Shown one piece after another: positions 47,021 through 54,944 of a stretch of 64,000 nucleotides of DNA. Position 1 is the first letter of the stretch. Each line of letters opens with the position of its first letter. The position numbers and the translations under genes are program-made. The DNA lies in contig NZ_FUHU01000026.1 of NCBI RefSeq assembly GCF_900163565.1, positions 62,001 through 126,000 of the forward strand. The letters run 5' to 3'. This stretch comes from Agrococcus casei LMG 22410 (lineage in GTDB: Bacteria; Actinomycetota; Actinomycetes; Actinomycetales; Microbacteriaceae). A model generated the notes under the pieces. It saw only the letters and a program-made list of their open reading frames with translations. It was not told the origin of the DNA and searched no databases.

Positions 47021-47719
47021 GTGAACACGTCTTCTGCCGTCTGGCGCAAAAGCCTCTCGGTGGCAGGCGCAACAGCCCTGTACGGGGTCTCGTTCGGCGC
47101 GCTCGCAATCGCATCGGGACTCGACCTCATGCAGACGATGGTGCTGTCGCTGCTGATGTTCTCGGGCGGCTCGCAGTTCGCCCTGCTCGGCGTCATCGCA
47201 GCAGGAGGCGGCGCGGCCGCTGCCGTTGCGACCTCGGCAGTGCTCGGTGTGCGCAACACCCTGTACGGGATCTCGCTGAACACCGAGCTTCGGCCGCGCA
47301 GGGCCGTCATGCCGGTCATGGCGCACCTGACGATCGACGAGTCGACCGCGGTCGCACTGTCGTCTGCAGACGCACGGATGCGCAGGCTGGGTTTCTGGGT
47401 CACGGGCGTCGGAGTCTTCGTCGGGTGGAATGCCACAACACTGATCGGCGCCCTCGTCGGCGACCTGCTCGGTGACGTCCGCACGTACGGGCTCGATGCG
47501 GCAGCTGCCGCGGCGTTCATCGGGCTCCTGTGGCCCCGCCTGAAAAACCGCCAGGCAGTGGCAGTGGGCGTGGCATCTGCGGTGCTCGCCACGGCACTGG
47601 TGCCGGTGCTGCCTGCCGGTGTGCCCATCCTGCTCTCCGTCGTGGTCGCACTCGTCGTCGGCACCACGAACTGGCTCGGCACGAAATCTAAGAAGACGCC
47701 CGTCAAGGAGGCAGCATGA
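47021..47719 (+). CDS. azlC: AzlC-type branched-chain amino acid exporter, large subunit
   Basis: Forms with AzlD a two-component exporter of branched-chain amino acids. The 232-residue membrane protein has the family core ALYGVSFGALAIASGLD, SLLMFSGGSQFALLGV and VLGVRNTLYGISLN, with about six membrane segments. Its stop overlaps azlD (ATGA). Confidence 0.92.
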   Translation: MNTSSAVWRKSLSVAGATALYGVSFGALAIASGLDLMQTMVLSLLMFSGGSQFALLGVIAAGGGAAAAVATSAVLGVRNTLYGISLNTELRPRRAVMPVMAHLTIDESTAVALSSADARMRRLGFWVTGVGVFVGWNATTLIGALVGDLLGDVRTYGLDAAAAAAFIGLLWPRLKNRQAVAVGVASAVLATALVPVLPAGVPILLSVVVALVVGTTNWLGTKSKKTPVKEAA

Positions 47720-48030
47720 CCCTCTGGCACACCGTGCTGCTGGCGAGCATCATCGTGCTCGCGCTCAAGCTCGCGGGCTATTCGGTGCCCGCTGCGTGGT
47801 TCGCCGGGGAGCGGCGATCAAGGGTGCTCGAGCTGACGACGATCAGCCTGCTTGCGGCGCTGGCAGCCGTGCAGACGCTCGGACAGGGCGAGTTGATCGT
47901 GGTCGACGCGCGTGTTCCGGCGATGGCTGTGGCCATGCTCATGTTCTGGGCGAAGGTGCCGTTCATCGTCGTGATCATCGCTGCCGCGCTCACAGCTGCG
48001 GCACTGCGTGCACTCGGGTTGGCGGGGTAG
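47716..48030 (+). CDS. azlD: AzlD-type branched-chain amino acid exporter, small subunit
   Basis: A 104-residue membrane protein with four hydrophobic segments, including LLAALAAVQTLG and DARVPAMAVAMLMFWAKVPF. Size, topology and the 4-base overlap with azlC identify it. Confidence 0.9.
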   Translation: MTLWHTVLLASIIVLALKLAGYSVPAAWFAGERRSRVLELTTISLLAALAAVQTLGQGELIVVDARVPAMAVAMLMFWAKVPFIVVIIAAALTAAALRALGLAG

Positions 48031-48056
48031 GCTGTCGTGATGTGGCCAAATCCGGC

Positions 48057-48104
48057 TACTATCGCTTAGGCTTACCCTTCAGCTGTATGCCCGTGAGCAG
48101 GAGA
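48057..48104 (+). promoter_or_regulatory. garA promoter -10 and ribosome binding site
   Basis: TACTAT (48057-48062) is a good -10; TAGGCT at 48067-48072 is a second candidate. AGGAGA (48099-48104) stands 4 nt before ATG 48109. Confidence 0.45.
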
Positions 48105-48108
48105 TGCA

Positions 48109-48552
48109 ATGCCAGAAGAACCTCGCCAGAACCCAGAGAGCACGCAGTCGTTCAAAGACGACTACCGCGCGCAGCTTTCGGCGATGATCGACGGTGCTCG
48201 CCCCGACGAAGTCGAGGCAGTGTCGGCGCTTCCCAGTGGCTCGGCTCTGCTGATCGTGCGCCGCGGCCCCAACGCCGGCGCCCGCTTCCTGCTCGACCGC
48301 GAGACGACCGTTGCGGGCCGTCACCCCGATGCAGACATCTTCCTCGACGACGTCACGGTGAGCCGCAAGCACGCAGAGTTCCTGCGCACCGGCACATCGT
48401 TCGAGGTCCGTGACCTCGGGTCGCTCAACGGCACCTACTTCGACGGCGAGCGCATCGAGCGCGAAAGCCTCGTCGACGGTGCCGAGGTGCAGGTCGGCAA
48501 GTACCGCCTCACGTTCTACGCATCGCGCGCGGATGCGGTGTCGTCGGCATGA
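48109..48552 (+). CDS. garA: FHA-domain metabolic regulator, GarA/OdhI-like
   Basis: In mycobacteria and corynebacteria this protein inhibits the 2-oxoglutarate dehydrogenase complex and is switched off when PknG or PknB phosphorylates a threonine in its N-terminal ETT motif, which then folds back on the FHA domain. The 147-residue product has the FHA domain at about 55-130 with GRHPDADIFLDDVTVSRKHAEF and LGSLNGTYFDGERI. Aligned with GarA, its switch reads ESTQSF (Ser11, Thr12), so only the second threonine remains. It overlaps the MerR gene, the same pairing as in mycobacteria. Confidence 0.92.
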   Translation: MPEEPRQNPESTQSFKDDYRAQLSAMIDGARPDEVEAVSALPSGSALLIVRRGPNAGARFLLDRETTVAGRHPDADIFLDDVTVSRKHAEFLRTGTSFEVRDLGSLNGTYFDGERIERESLVDGAEVQVGKYRLTFYASRADAVSSA

Positions 48553-49241
48553 GCGCAAAGCCCGCACGGCAGACTTCGGGCCTGCTCTCGATCGGACAGG
48601 TCCTGCAGCGGCTCTCGTCCGAATTCGTCGACCTCTCTCCATCGAAGGTGCGATTTCTCGAAGACCAGGGGCTCGTGACGCCAGAGCGCACGCAGAGCGG
48701 CTACCGCAAGTTCTCGAGCGAGCACGTCGAGCGCATCCGCACGATTCTGACGCTGCAGCGCGACCACTATCTGCCACTCAAGGTCATCCGCACGTACCTC
48801 GACGACGTCGACGAGGGTCGTCAGCCGCAGCTTCCCGGCGGCAACGTCGAGCTGTCAGGCCCCAGCATCCTCTCGACCGAGCGCAGGCTCACACGAGCCG
48901 AGCTGCTCGAAGAGACGGGCGCTTCGAGGCGCCTCGTGCTCGATGCGCAGCAGGCGCAGATCATCACCAGCGGCGAGCCCTACACCGATCGCACGGTCGC
49001 GATCGTGAAGGCACTCGTAGAGCTGGCCGGATTCGGCATCGAGCCCCGTCACCTCCGCGGCATGCACTCTGCAGCCGCGCGCGAGGCAGCGCTCATCGAG
49101 CAGGCCGTCAAGCCGATCGCGGGCAAGCGCTCCGCCAACGCCAAGAGCAACGCACAGACTGCGGCCGCTGAGCTGGCTGGTCACATCCAGTCGATTCGCG
49201 ACGTCCTCACGCAGAACGCCCTCGGCACCCTCTCGCAGTGA
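48549..49241 (+). CDS. ftsR: MerR-family regulator, FtsR-like
   Basis: A 230-residue MerR-type DNA-binding protein. The winged helix is at about 13-85 (SIGQVLQRLSSEF, SPSKVRFLEDQGLVTPERTQ, GYRKFSSEHVERIRTILTLQ), and the C-terminal part is helical. The partner next to garA in corynebacteria, FtsR, activates the cell-division gene ftsZ; I infer the same role from context and similarity. It is coupled by 4-base overlaps to garA before it and the TSUP gene after it. Confidence 0.88.
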   Translation: MSAKPARQTSGLLSIGQVLQRLSSEFVDLSPSKVRFLEDQGLVTPERTQSGYRKFSSEHVERIRTILTLQRDHYLPLKVIRTYLDDVDEGRQPQLPGGNVELSGPSILSTERRLTRAELLEETGASRRLVLDAQQAQIITSGEPYTDRTVAIVKALVELAGFGIEPRHLRGMHSAAAREAALIEQAVKPIAGKRSANAKSNAQTAAAELAGHIQSIRDVLTQNALGTLSQ

Positions 49242-50032
49242 CTGAGGCAGCACGCGCTCGTGCGCTGCCGCTCATTCTCACAGGCATCGCCACCGGAGTC
49301 TTCTCGGGCCTCTTCGGCGTCGGCGGCGGGGTCATCATGGTTCCCGCCCTCGCCATGCTCACGACCATGTCGCGAAAGCGCATCTCAGGCACGTCGCTTG
49401 CGGCGATAGCGCCCATGGCGATCGTCGGCGTCGTCTCATACGGATCACAGGGCAACGTCGACCTCGCCGCAGCCGCGCTGCTCGCGGTCGGGGCAGTGGT
49501 CGGCGCCCAGCTCGGCACGTGGCTGCTCGAGCGCCTGCCCACACCGATCGTGCGGTGGCTCTTTATCGCCTTCCTGCTGCTGGTGGTGTTCGAGCTGGTT
49601 ACGAGCATTCCCTCACGCGAGCAGTCGTTCACCCTCACAGTCGGCGCTGCGTTCGCATTCGCCGGCGTCGGCCTCGTGACGGGGGTGCTGTCGGGGCTGC
49701 TCGGCATCGGCGGGGGCGTCATCGTCGTCTCGGTGCTGATGCTGCTGTTCGGCTTCACCGACCTGGTGGCCAAGGGCACGTCGCTCGCGATGATGATTCC
49801 GACAGCGGTCTCGGGAACCATCGGCAATCTCCGCCGCGGCAATGTCGACATGAGGGCGGGCATGCTGCTCGGCATCACGGCATGCTTCACCACCGTGCTC
49901 GGAACATGGATCGCCCAGGCCCTCGACCCCCAGGTCGCGAACTGGCTGCTGGCTGCATTCCTGGGCGTGATCCTGCTGCAGCTCGTGGGCTCCGAAGTGC
50001 AGCGCATCCGTCGAAAGGACATCGGTGAGTGA
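49238..50032 (+). CDS. TSUP family (TauE/SafE) transporter
   Basis: A 264-residue protein with about eight membrane segments and two Gly-rich repeats characteristic of the family: GVFSGLFGVGGGVIMVPAL (about 20) and GVLSGLLGIGGGVIVVSVL (about 150). Family members export sulfite, sulfoacetate or related anions; the substrate here is unknown. GTG 49238 overlaps ftsR by 4 bases and its end overlaps the EI24 gene by 8. Confidence 0.92.
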   Translation: MTEAARARALPLILTGIATGVFSGLFGVGGGVIMVPALAMLTTMSRKRISGTSLAAIAPMAIVGVVSYGSQGNVDLAAAALLAVGAVVGAQLGTWLLERLPTPIVRWLFIAFLLLVVFELVTSIPSREQSFTLTVGAAFAFAGVGLVTGVLSGLLGIGGGVIVVSVLMLLFGFTDLVAKGTSLAMMIPTAVSGTIGNLRRGNVDMRAGMLLGITACFTTVLGTWIAQALDPQVANWLLAAFLGVILLQLVGSEVQRIRRKDIGE

Positions 50033-50804
50033 GATCGTCGGCAAGAGCAGATCAGCCGCTGGAGAGTTCTTTCGCGGCGTGAGCTTCATGTGGCGCGGCC
50101 TGCGCTGGCTCGTGCGGCATCCGGGGCTCACCGCGCTCGGCGCCGTGCCGCCGCTGGTCGTCGGCGCGGTGTTCCTCGGCCTGATGATCGCGCTGCTGTT
50201 CAACCTGAATGCCCTGGTCGAATGGATGACGCCGTTCGTCAGCGGCTGGGACGACTGGCTCATCACGGCGTTCCGCGTGCTGGTGGCCGCAATGCTTGTT
50301 GCCGGTGCAACGGTGCTGTTCGTACTCAGCTTCTCGGCGCTCTCCCTCGCCATCGGCGCACCCGTCTACGACGCCATCTCCGCTGCGGTCGACAAAGAGC
50401 TGGGCGTTGCAGAGCCCGCCGTCGAGCGGTCTGCCTTGGCATCATTCGGCAAGGCGATCGCCGACGCGGTCAGACTGCTGCTGATCGCGCTGCCGATATC
50501 GCTGGCGGTGTTTCTCATCTCGCTGATCCCGTTCGTCGGGGGAGTGCTCGGAGCGGTGTTCGGCGCCCTCGCTGGCGGCAGAGCGCTGGCGCTCGAACTC
50601 ACAGCCACACCGATGGACGCCCGCGACGAGACAGTCGGCACGCGCCGCAGGCTGTTGGCCGGCTCACGCGCCAAGACGATGGGCTTCGGAGTCGCTGCGT
50701 ACCTGCTCTTCCTGATTCCCCTGGTCGCGGTGATCGCGATGCCAGCGGCCTCAGCGGGAGCGACTCTGCTGACCCGTGAACTGCGAGGCGAGCCGATCGG
50801 CTAA
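50025..50804 (+). CDS. EI24 domain protein (CysZ-like membrane protein)
   Basis: A 259-residue membrane protein of the EI24/CysZ family, with about four membrane segments, FFRGVSFMWRGLRWLVRHPG near the N-terminus, and SALSLAIGAPVYDAISAAVD and GSRAKTMGFGVAAYLLFLIP later. CysZ imports sulfate in enterobacteria; next to a TSUP anion transporter a sulfur role is plausible but unproven. It overlaps the preceding gene by 8 bases. Its TAA stop shares CTAA with the stop of the convergent HD gene. Confidence 0.86.
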   Translation: MSEIVGKSRSAAGEFFRGVSFMWRGLRWLVRHPGLTALGAVPPLVVGAVFLGLMIALLFNLNALVEWMTPFVSGWDDWLITAFRVLVAAMLVAGATVLFVLSFSALSLAIGAPVYDAISAAVDKELGVAEPAVERSALASFGKAIADAVRLLLIALPISLAVFLISLIPFVGGVLGAVFGALAGGRALALELTATPMDARDETVGTRRRLLAGSRAKTMGFGVAAYLLFLIPLVAVIAMPAASAGATLLTRELRGEPIG

Positions 50805-51343
50805 AGCTGCTTGCGCATGGGGCCGGTGTCGGTGATCGAGCCCGGCACCGTGTGAGGCTCTCGTCGGCGTGCGAGCCTGTCGAGTTCGGGGGCGCGCTTG
50901 CGTATGGCAGCGAGCGTCGTGCCGAGCAGCTCGGCTGTGTCGCGGTATTTGCCCATCAGATCAGAACGGGTCGTTGTATCGAGCTGTGCCATGCGCCAGT
51001 TCAGCGAATTGTCGCGGATGTCGGCGAGTTTGATCTGCAGCGCCAGTGGATTGGCACGGATGCGCGCGACATGCTCGCTGAGCGTCTCGTCGTCCCGGTC
51101 GGTGAGGGCGTCGATCGCGCCGAGCACTCGGCGCGGAAACCCCTTGTTCACCAGCTCGTCCCAGGTGAGATTGCCCCACTCGAGCGCGTCGTGGAGCAGG
51201 GCCACTGCCTTTGCATCATCGCCGGTCACATCGTGCATGACCCTGATGGCGTGGGCGATGTACGGCGCACCCTGTCTGTCTGTGCATCCGTCGAAGGCTC
51301 GAGCGGCTGTGTCGACGGCCTTGACCAGAAGAGGAGAATCCAC
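50801..51343 (-). CDS. HD-domain protein, SpoT-hydrolase-like
   Basis: A 180-residue protein resembling the hydrolase half of RelA/SpoT: APYIAHAIRVMHDV, VALLHDALEWG (metal-binding HD) and LQIKLADIRDNSLNW (like the KLADRLHN box). It has no synthetase, TGS or ACT domain. It may hydrolyse a nucleotide alarmone or another phosphoester. GTG 51343 is supported by TAGGCT ending 6 nt upstream on the minus strand, within a palindrome shared with the divergent gene. Confidence 0.87.
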   Translation of the reverse strand: MDSPLLVKAVDTAARAFDGCTDRQGAPYIAHAIRVMHDVTGDDAKAVALLHDALEWGNLTWDELVNKGFPRRVLGAIDALTDRDDETLSEHVARIRANPLALQIKLADIRDNSLNWRMAQLDTTTRSDLMGKYRDTAELLGTTLAAIRKRAPELDRLARRREPHTVPGSITDTGPMRKQL

Positions 51344-51368
51344 ACTGGAAGCCTATAGGCTGACGGGT
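51344..51368. promoter_or_regulatory. Palindromic bidirectional promoter AGCCTATAGGCT
   Basis: The 12-bp perfect palindrome at 51350-51361 presents TAGGCT on each strand: plus 51356-51361, 7 nt before ATG 51369; minus 51355-51350, 6 nt before GTG 51343. The two start codons are 25 bp apart, and both transcripts would be leaderless. Confidence 0.65.
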
Positions 51369-51851
51369 ATGGCACGCGTTGCAGACCCCGCTGAACTCGC
51401 CCGAACCTTGCTCGGTCGCTGGCAGATCTGCGGCACCACGTTCAACTACTGGCGCACTCCAACACGACTTCGCCCCACGGTTGAGTACGAGATCGTCAAG
51501 AGCAGTCCCCTCGAGCTGCTCGAGACCAACCGCTACACGCGCACCGACAAGGGCGAGCGTGAGTTCGTGTGCCATTCGCAGTGGAAAGGCGATCATTTCG
51601 TCTGGCAGATTCCTGACGAGCCGCAGCTCGACAGCGCCTTCGTCGTCAGCGACACGCCTGCGACAACCGACATCATCGCTGTGCACTTCGGCAACAGCGG
51701 GCAGGGCGACAGCTGGGTCAACATCCTCGCTCACGAGAACCTGAAGCCCGAGGAGGTGCGCACCCTCGTCGCGCGCGACACCTACAGCTTCGAGCTGACC
51801 GCCGACGAGTTCTGGCGCCTGACGTGGCTCCACACGACCGATGCCGCATGA
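51369..51851 (+). CDS. Conserved hypothetical protein, possibly lipocalin-like
   Basis: A 160-residue soluble protein without signal peptide. It is rich in beta-prone segments and aromatic residues (GRWQICGTTFNYWRTP, TVEYEIVKSS, WKGDHFVWQIPD), which hints at a lipocalin-like barrel, but I do not recognise a family. ATG 51369 is the leaderless start. It overlaps the kinase-like gene by 4 bases (ATGA), so the two probably work together. Confidence 0.8.
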   Translation: MARVADPAELARTLLGRWQICGTTFNYWRTPTRLRPTVEYEIVKSSPLELLETNRYTRTDKGEREFVCHSQWKGDHFVWQIPDEPQLDSAFVVSDTPATTDIIAVHFGNSGQGDSWVNILAHENLKPEEVRTLVARDTYSFELTADEFWRLTWLHTTDAA

Positions 51852-53023
51852 TCCCAGCGCCGCAAGGCCTGCTCGACCAGTTCGCCGCCGCACGCGAGGC
51901 GTCTGTCGTCTCGTTCAGGCAGCACGACAGTGAGCCCACGGGCGACGGATTCATCGTCGGCTACTCGGTCGAGCTGCGCACAGCCGACGGGGCAGAGGAG
52001 CACGCAGACGTCTACCTGAACACCGCCAGCAGGGCAGCTGCCGATGAGCGCTCCCTCGTGCTGACCGGTGCCGACGGGTCTCGTGTCGTCGCCTGGCAGT
52101 ATCCGCATGACCCGTCGCTGCCCGCGCTCTCGGCAGTCTCGTTTCCTGAGGCGGTCGGACACGTGCTCGAGAAGTTCGGCATCCGCGCACACGGGGCCTC
52201 TGTCACGCTCGAGGCCTATCGGCCCGGCAAGCGGGCGGTGTTCCGTGTCGACGCCGAGTCGGGCCGATACTTCATCAAAGTCGTCGACCCCGCGTCAGTC
52301 AGTGCGATTCACGGGATGCACGGCATGTTCCTGGCGCGCGGAGTTCGGGTTCCGCACTCGCTCGGCTATGCAGACTCAGGCATGCTCCTGCTCGATCGCC
52401 TGCCCGGAGACAGCGCAGCGGCAAGGATCGCCGACATCGGCGGCGACCCGCGCTTCCTCTCCTCCCTCGACGCGCTCACCCTGCACATGGCTCAGGTGCC
52501 GCTCACGGGGTACGCACGGGCGTCACTGGCTAAGCGAGCGGACTGGTACTCGAGCCGCATGCGACAGATTGCTCCGGCTTTCGCCGACCGCACTCAGGTG
52601 CTGACGCAGGCGATCGCCCGCATCTACGGCGATGCCAAGCAGGAGGCGCTCGTCGCCATTCACGGCGACATGCACCTCGGACAGATCTTCGTCGACCCGG
52701 CGGAGCCCTGGCGGATCATCGGCGTGCTCGACATCGACACGGCAGGCATGGGCGACCCGGCAGATGATCGCGGTGCGCTCTATGGGCACATCTGCGTCTC
52801 GTCGCTCGAAGCCGCTGCGGCAGGGCGCGCAGATGCCGACACGGCGTTCTGGCAGATGGCGACGACGCTGAGGGCCGGCTTCTCCGACTGGCGCGTGCGC
52901 AGCATCGCAGCGACGCACCTGGTCGGTCACGCGCTGGCCACCGCGTCGAAGCAGACCGAATCGGGCGACGGTGTCACTGTGCGGCTGCTCGACGAGGCAG
53001 ACTCGCTGCTGCGCGCACACTGA
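51848..53023 (+). CDS. Aminoglycoside-phosphotransferase-like kinase
   Basis: A 391-residue protein of the APH/ChoK kinase fold. The N-lobe lysine is in YFIKVVDPAS (about 145), the catalytic loop is AIHGDMHLGQIFVDP (about 277), where the usual Asn is Gln, and the metal-binding Asp is in GVLDIDTAGMGDPADDRG (about 300). About 115 residues precede the kinase domain. The substrate is unknown; such proteins phosphorylate sugars, choline-like alcohols or antibiotics. It is coexpressed with the hypothetical gene before it. Confidence 0.87.
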   Translation: MIPAPQGLLDQFAAAREASVVSFRQHDSEPTGDGFIVGYSVELRTADGAEEHADVYLNTASRAAADERSLVLTGADGSRVVAWQYPHDPSLPALSAVSFPEAVGHVLEKFGIRAHGASVTLEAYRPGKRAVFRVDAESGRYFIKVVDPASVSAIHGMHGMFLARGVRVPHSLGYADSGMLLLDRLPGDSAAARIADIGGDPRFLSSLDALTLHMAQVPLTGYARASLAKRADWYSSRMRQIAPAFADRTQVLTQAIARIYGDAKQEALVAIHGDMHLGQIFVDPAEPWRIIGVLDIDTAGMGDPADDRGALYGHICVSSLEAAAAGRADADTAFWQMATTLRAGFSDWRVRSIAATHLVGHALATASKQTESGDGVTVRLLDEADSLLRAH

Positions 53024-53025
53024 GC

Positions 53026-54066
53026 TCAGATCGCGGTCTCCGGCACCTGTCTGCTGAGCTCGCTCGCCAGACCGCCGCCGTTCGGCGCCCAGACCCAAAT
53101 TGTGCCGTCGTCATGCGGCTGGCTCTTGCGCCCACCGGCGAGCACAGCCTCCTGCGGGGAGAGCTCGCGGATGGCGACTGCAGCGACGTGTTCAGGGTGA
53201 TGCTTGGCGAACGCTCCGTAGATCTGCTCGTCATGCTGCCCGTCGTCGCCGACGAGGATCCAGCGCATGTTCGGGAACTCCTCTGCCAGACGCGCAAGAT
53301 TCTGCTCTTTGTGATCTTTGCCCGATCGGAAGAACCTGTCGTGCGTCGGGCCCCAGTCAGTGAGCAGCAGCGGGCCGGCCGGATAGAGGTTGCGCGAGAG
53401 GAACCTCGAGAGCGTGGGCGCCACGTTCCAGGCTCCGGTCGACAGGTAGATGAAGGGCGCGGACGGATGCGCGTTCTTGATGCGCTCGTAGAGCACCGCC
53501 ATGCCGGGCACCGGACGACGCGCGTGCTCGTCGAGCACGAACGCGTTCCAGGCGGCGAGCATGGGCCGCGGAAGCAGCGTCACCATCACCGTGTCGTCGA
53601 CGTCGGAGATGACGCCGATTCGGCATTCGGGGTCGACTACGAAGACAGGTGCGTCGACCGGAGCCGAGCCAGAAGTCGAGACTTTGAGGGTGTTCCAGCC
53701 GGGTTCGAGTGAGAAGGGAACAACGGCATCGACCACGCCGCCCCTGTCAGCTGTGACGACATGCGACTCGCCGTTGTGAGAGACGGTCACATCGACGTGG
53801 TTGAGGGCGATGGAGGTGAAGCTGCGCCAGCCGCGCACGTCTTCGTACAGCGCCTGGTTCTCCTCGCCGTGTCTGACGAGCAGGACTCGGCAGAGCACGC
53901 GAGCCCATCCGTCGCCTCCGTAGCCGGGATAGGCGATGATTGCGGGGATGCGGCCCGATCGCAGGGCACGAGCCTCACGAAACTCGTGGATCCAGTCTTC
54001 GACCTTCGCTGCTCGGTGCAGAAGGGGCTTGGGCAGATAGTCGAGGGGGGAGGAGTTGGTCGCCAT
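53026..54066 (-). CDS. App1-family phosphatidate phosphatase (DUF2183)
   Basis: A 346-residue HAD-like phosphatase. The DUF2183 domain begins at about 150 with the catalytic GVISDVDDTVMVTLL, followed by PFIYLSTGAWNVAPTLSRFL, GKDHKEQNLARL and WILVGDDGQHDEQIYGAFA. Yeast App1 dephosphorylates phosphatidate; the bacterial substrate is not known. ATG 54066 is chosen since AAAAGG lies 6 nt before it; ATG 54072 is too close to that site. TAGGCT (54098-54093, minus strand) is the likely -10. Confidence 0.9.
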   Translation of the reverse strand: MATNSSPLDYLPKPLLHRAAKVEDWIHEFREARALRSGRIPAIIAYPGYGGDGWARVLCRVLLVRHGEENQALYEDVRGWRSFTSIALNHVDVTVSHNGESHVVTADRGGVVDAVVPFSLEPGWNTLKVSTSGSAPVDAPVFVVDPECRIGVISDVDDTVMVTLLPRPMLAAWNAFVLDEHARRPVPGMAVLYERIKNAHPSAPFIYLSTGAWNVAPTLSRFLSRNLYPAGPLLLTDWGPTHDRFFRSGKDHKEQNLARLAEEFPNMRWILVGDDGQHDEQIYGAFAKHHPEHVAAVAIRELSPQEAVLAGGRKSQPHDDGTIWVWAPNGGGLASELSRQVPETAI

Positions 54067-54092
54067 TTCCATCCTTTTCGGTGTCCGACGCA

Positions 54093-54098
54093 AGCCTA
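54093..54098 (-). promoter_or_regulatory. App1-family gene promoter -10 (TAGGCT)
   Basis: TAGGCT on the minus strand lies 26 nt before ATG 54066, leaving a short leader with the AAAAGG ribosome binding site. Confidence 0.45.
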
Positions 54099-54163
54099 CG
54101 GCAGAACTGGTTGAGCAATCTCAAGGAATTGGTCGAGGCACAGAGGAATTTCCTGGATTCGCG

Positions 54164-54230
54164 TTGTACACTGCCTGAGTTGCGACGTAAAGTTGCGTTG
54201 CACGTAATGCCGCGTTGCAAAACAATTGCA
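54164..54230 (+). promoter_or_regulatory. TetR gene promoter and repeated TTGC(A/G) boxes
   Basis: TTGTAC (54164-54169) and TAAAGT (54188-54193) are 18 bp apart and fit a promoter. Around and after them TTGC(A/G) occurs five times (54180, 54193, 54198, 54215, 54226); the last two form an inverted repeat, TGCAA-N5-TTGCA (54216-54230). The region is markedly AT-rich for this window. This is the likely operator of the regulator's own gene. Confidence 0.5.
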
Positions 54231-54254
54231 CAGGGTGACTGAAGGGAAGTTGTG

Positions 54255-54878
54255 ATGTCGTCCAAAGAATCTTTGTCTATTACTTTGAGGAATCAACCAG
54301 TGCAGGCTCGAGCCAGCCACAGGATTGAGTCGCTGCTGGACGCCGCTGCGGCCGCAATCGACGCCGGTGGCTACGAGACTCTGACCACGCAGATCGTTGC
54401 TGAGCGCGCTGGTGCGTCCATCGGCACCGTGTACCGCTACTTCCCAGACCGCCTCGCTGTCATCAGGGGGCTCGCAGAGCGCAACACCGAGCGTCTGCTC
54501 GTGAAGGTCGACGAGGTCTTCGCACAGGAGCTGCCTGAGTGGAAGCTCTACTTCAGGGGCCTCATCGACGCCTTCGCGACGCTGCTGAAGACCGAGCCCG
54601 GCTTTCGGGCCGTTCGCACGGGCGACCACATCGAGTTCGCTGACGGACGTGCGCGCACTCGCGTGACCGACGACCTCGTTGAGCGCCTCTGGGAGCGTGT
54701 CTCGACGCAGTTCGGCCTCGACGAGAACTCCGGCAACCGCGAGTCGATCCGCGTCGCAGCAGTGCTGGCCATCGGCCTCACCTACAGCGCGTTCTCGGCA
54801 TTCCCCGGCGGCGACAACTCGCTGCTGAACGCCGCGCGTCGTCACAGCGAGCTCGAAGCGGCTCCTGCCTTCAGCTGA
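54255..54878 (+). CDS. TetR-family transcriptional regulator
   Basis: A 207-residue regulator. The helix-turn-helix lies at about 25-70: RIESLLDAAAAAIDAGGYE, LTTQIVAERAGASIGTVYRYFPDR. The C-terminal ligand-binding domain is helical. ATG 54255 is preferred over GTG 54252 for spacing from AAGGGA. It is divergent from the App1-family gene and convergent with dedA, so its target cannot be read from the operon; the repeated TTGC boxes upstream suggest autoregulation. Confidence 0.92.
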   Translation: MSSKESLSITLRNQPVQARASHRIESLLDAAAAAIDAGGYETLTTQIVAERAGASIGTVYRYFPDRLAVIRGLAERNTERLLVKVDEVFAQELPEWKLYFRGLIDAFATLLKTEPGFRAVRTGDHIEFADGRARTRVTDDLVERLWERVSTQFGLDENSGNRESIRVAAVLAIGLTYSAFSAFPGGDNSLLNAARRHSELEAAPAFS

Positions 54879-54898
54879 GACACTGCCCCGCAGCAGAC

Positions 54899-54944
54899 AA
54901 GGTGATTGCGCGCTTCAGCCCCGGCTGAAGCGCGCAATCACCTT
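54899..54944. terminator. Bidirectional terminator, TetR gene/dedA, 22-bp stem
   Basis: Perfect 22-bp arms (54899-54920 and 54923-54944). The right arm and part of the left lie inside the last codons of dedA (stop at 54915-54917), so the hairpin is partly protein-coding. A TTCTTT tract follows on the plus side. Confidence 0.8.
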
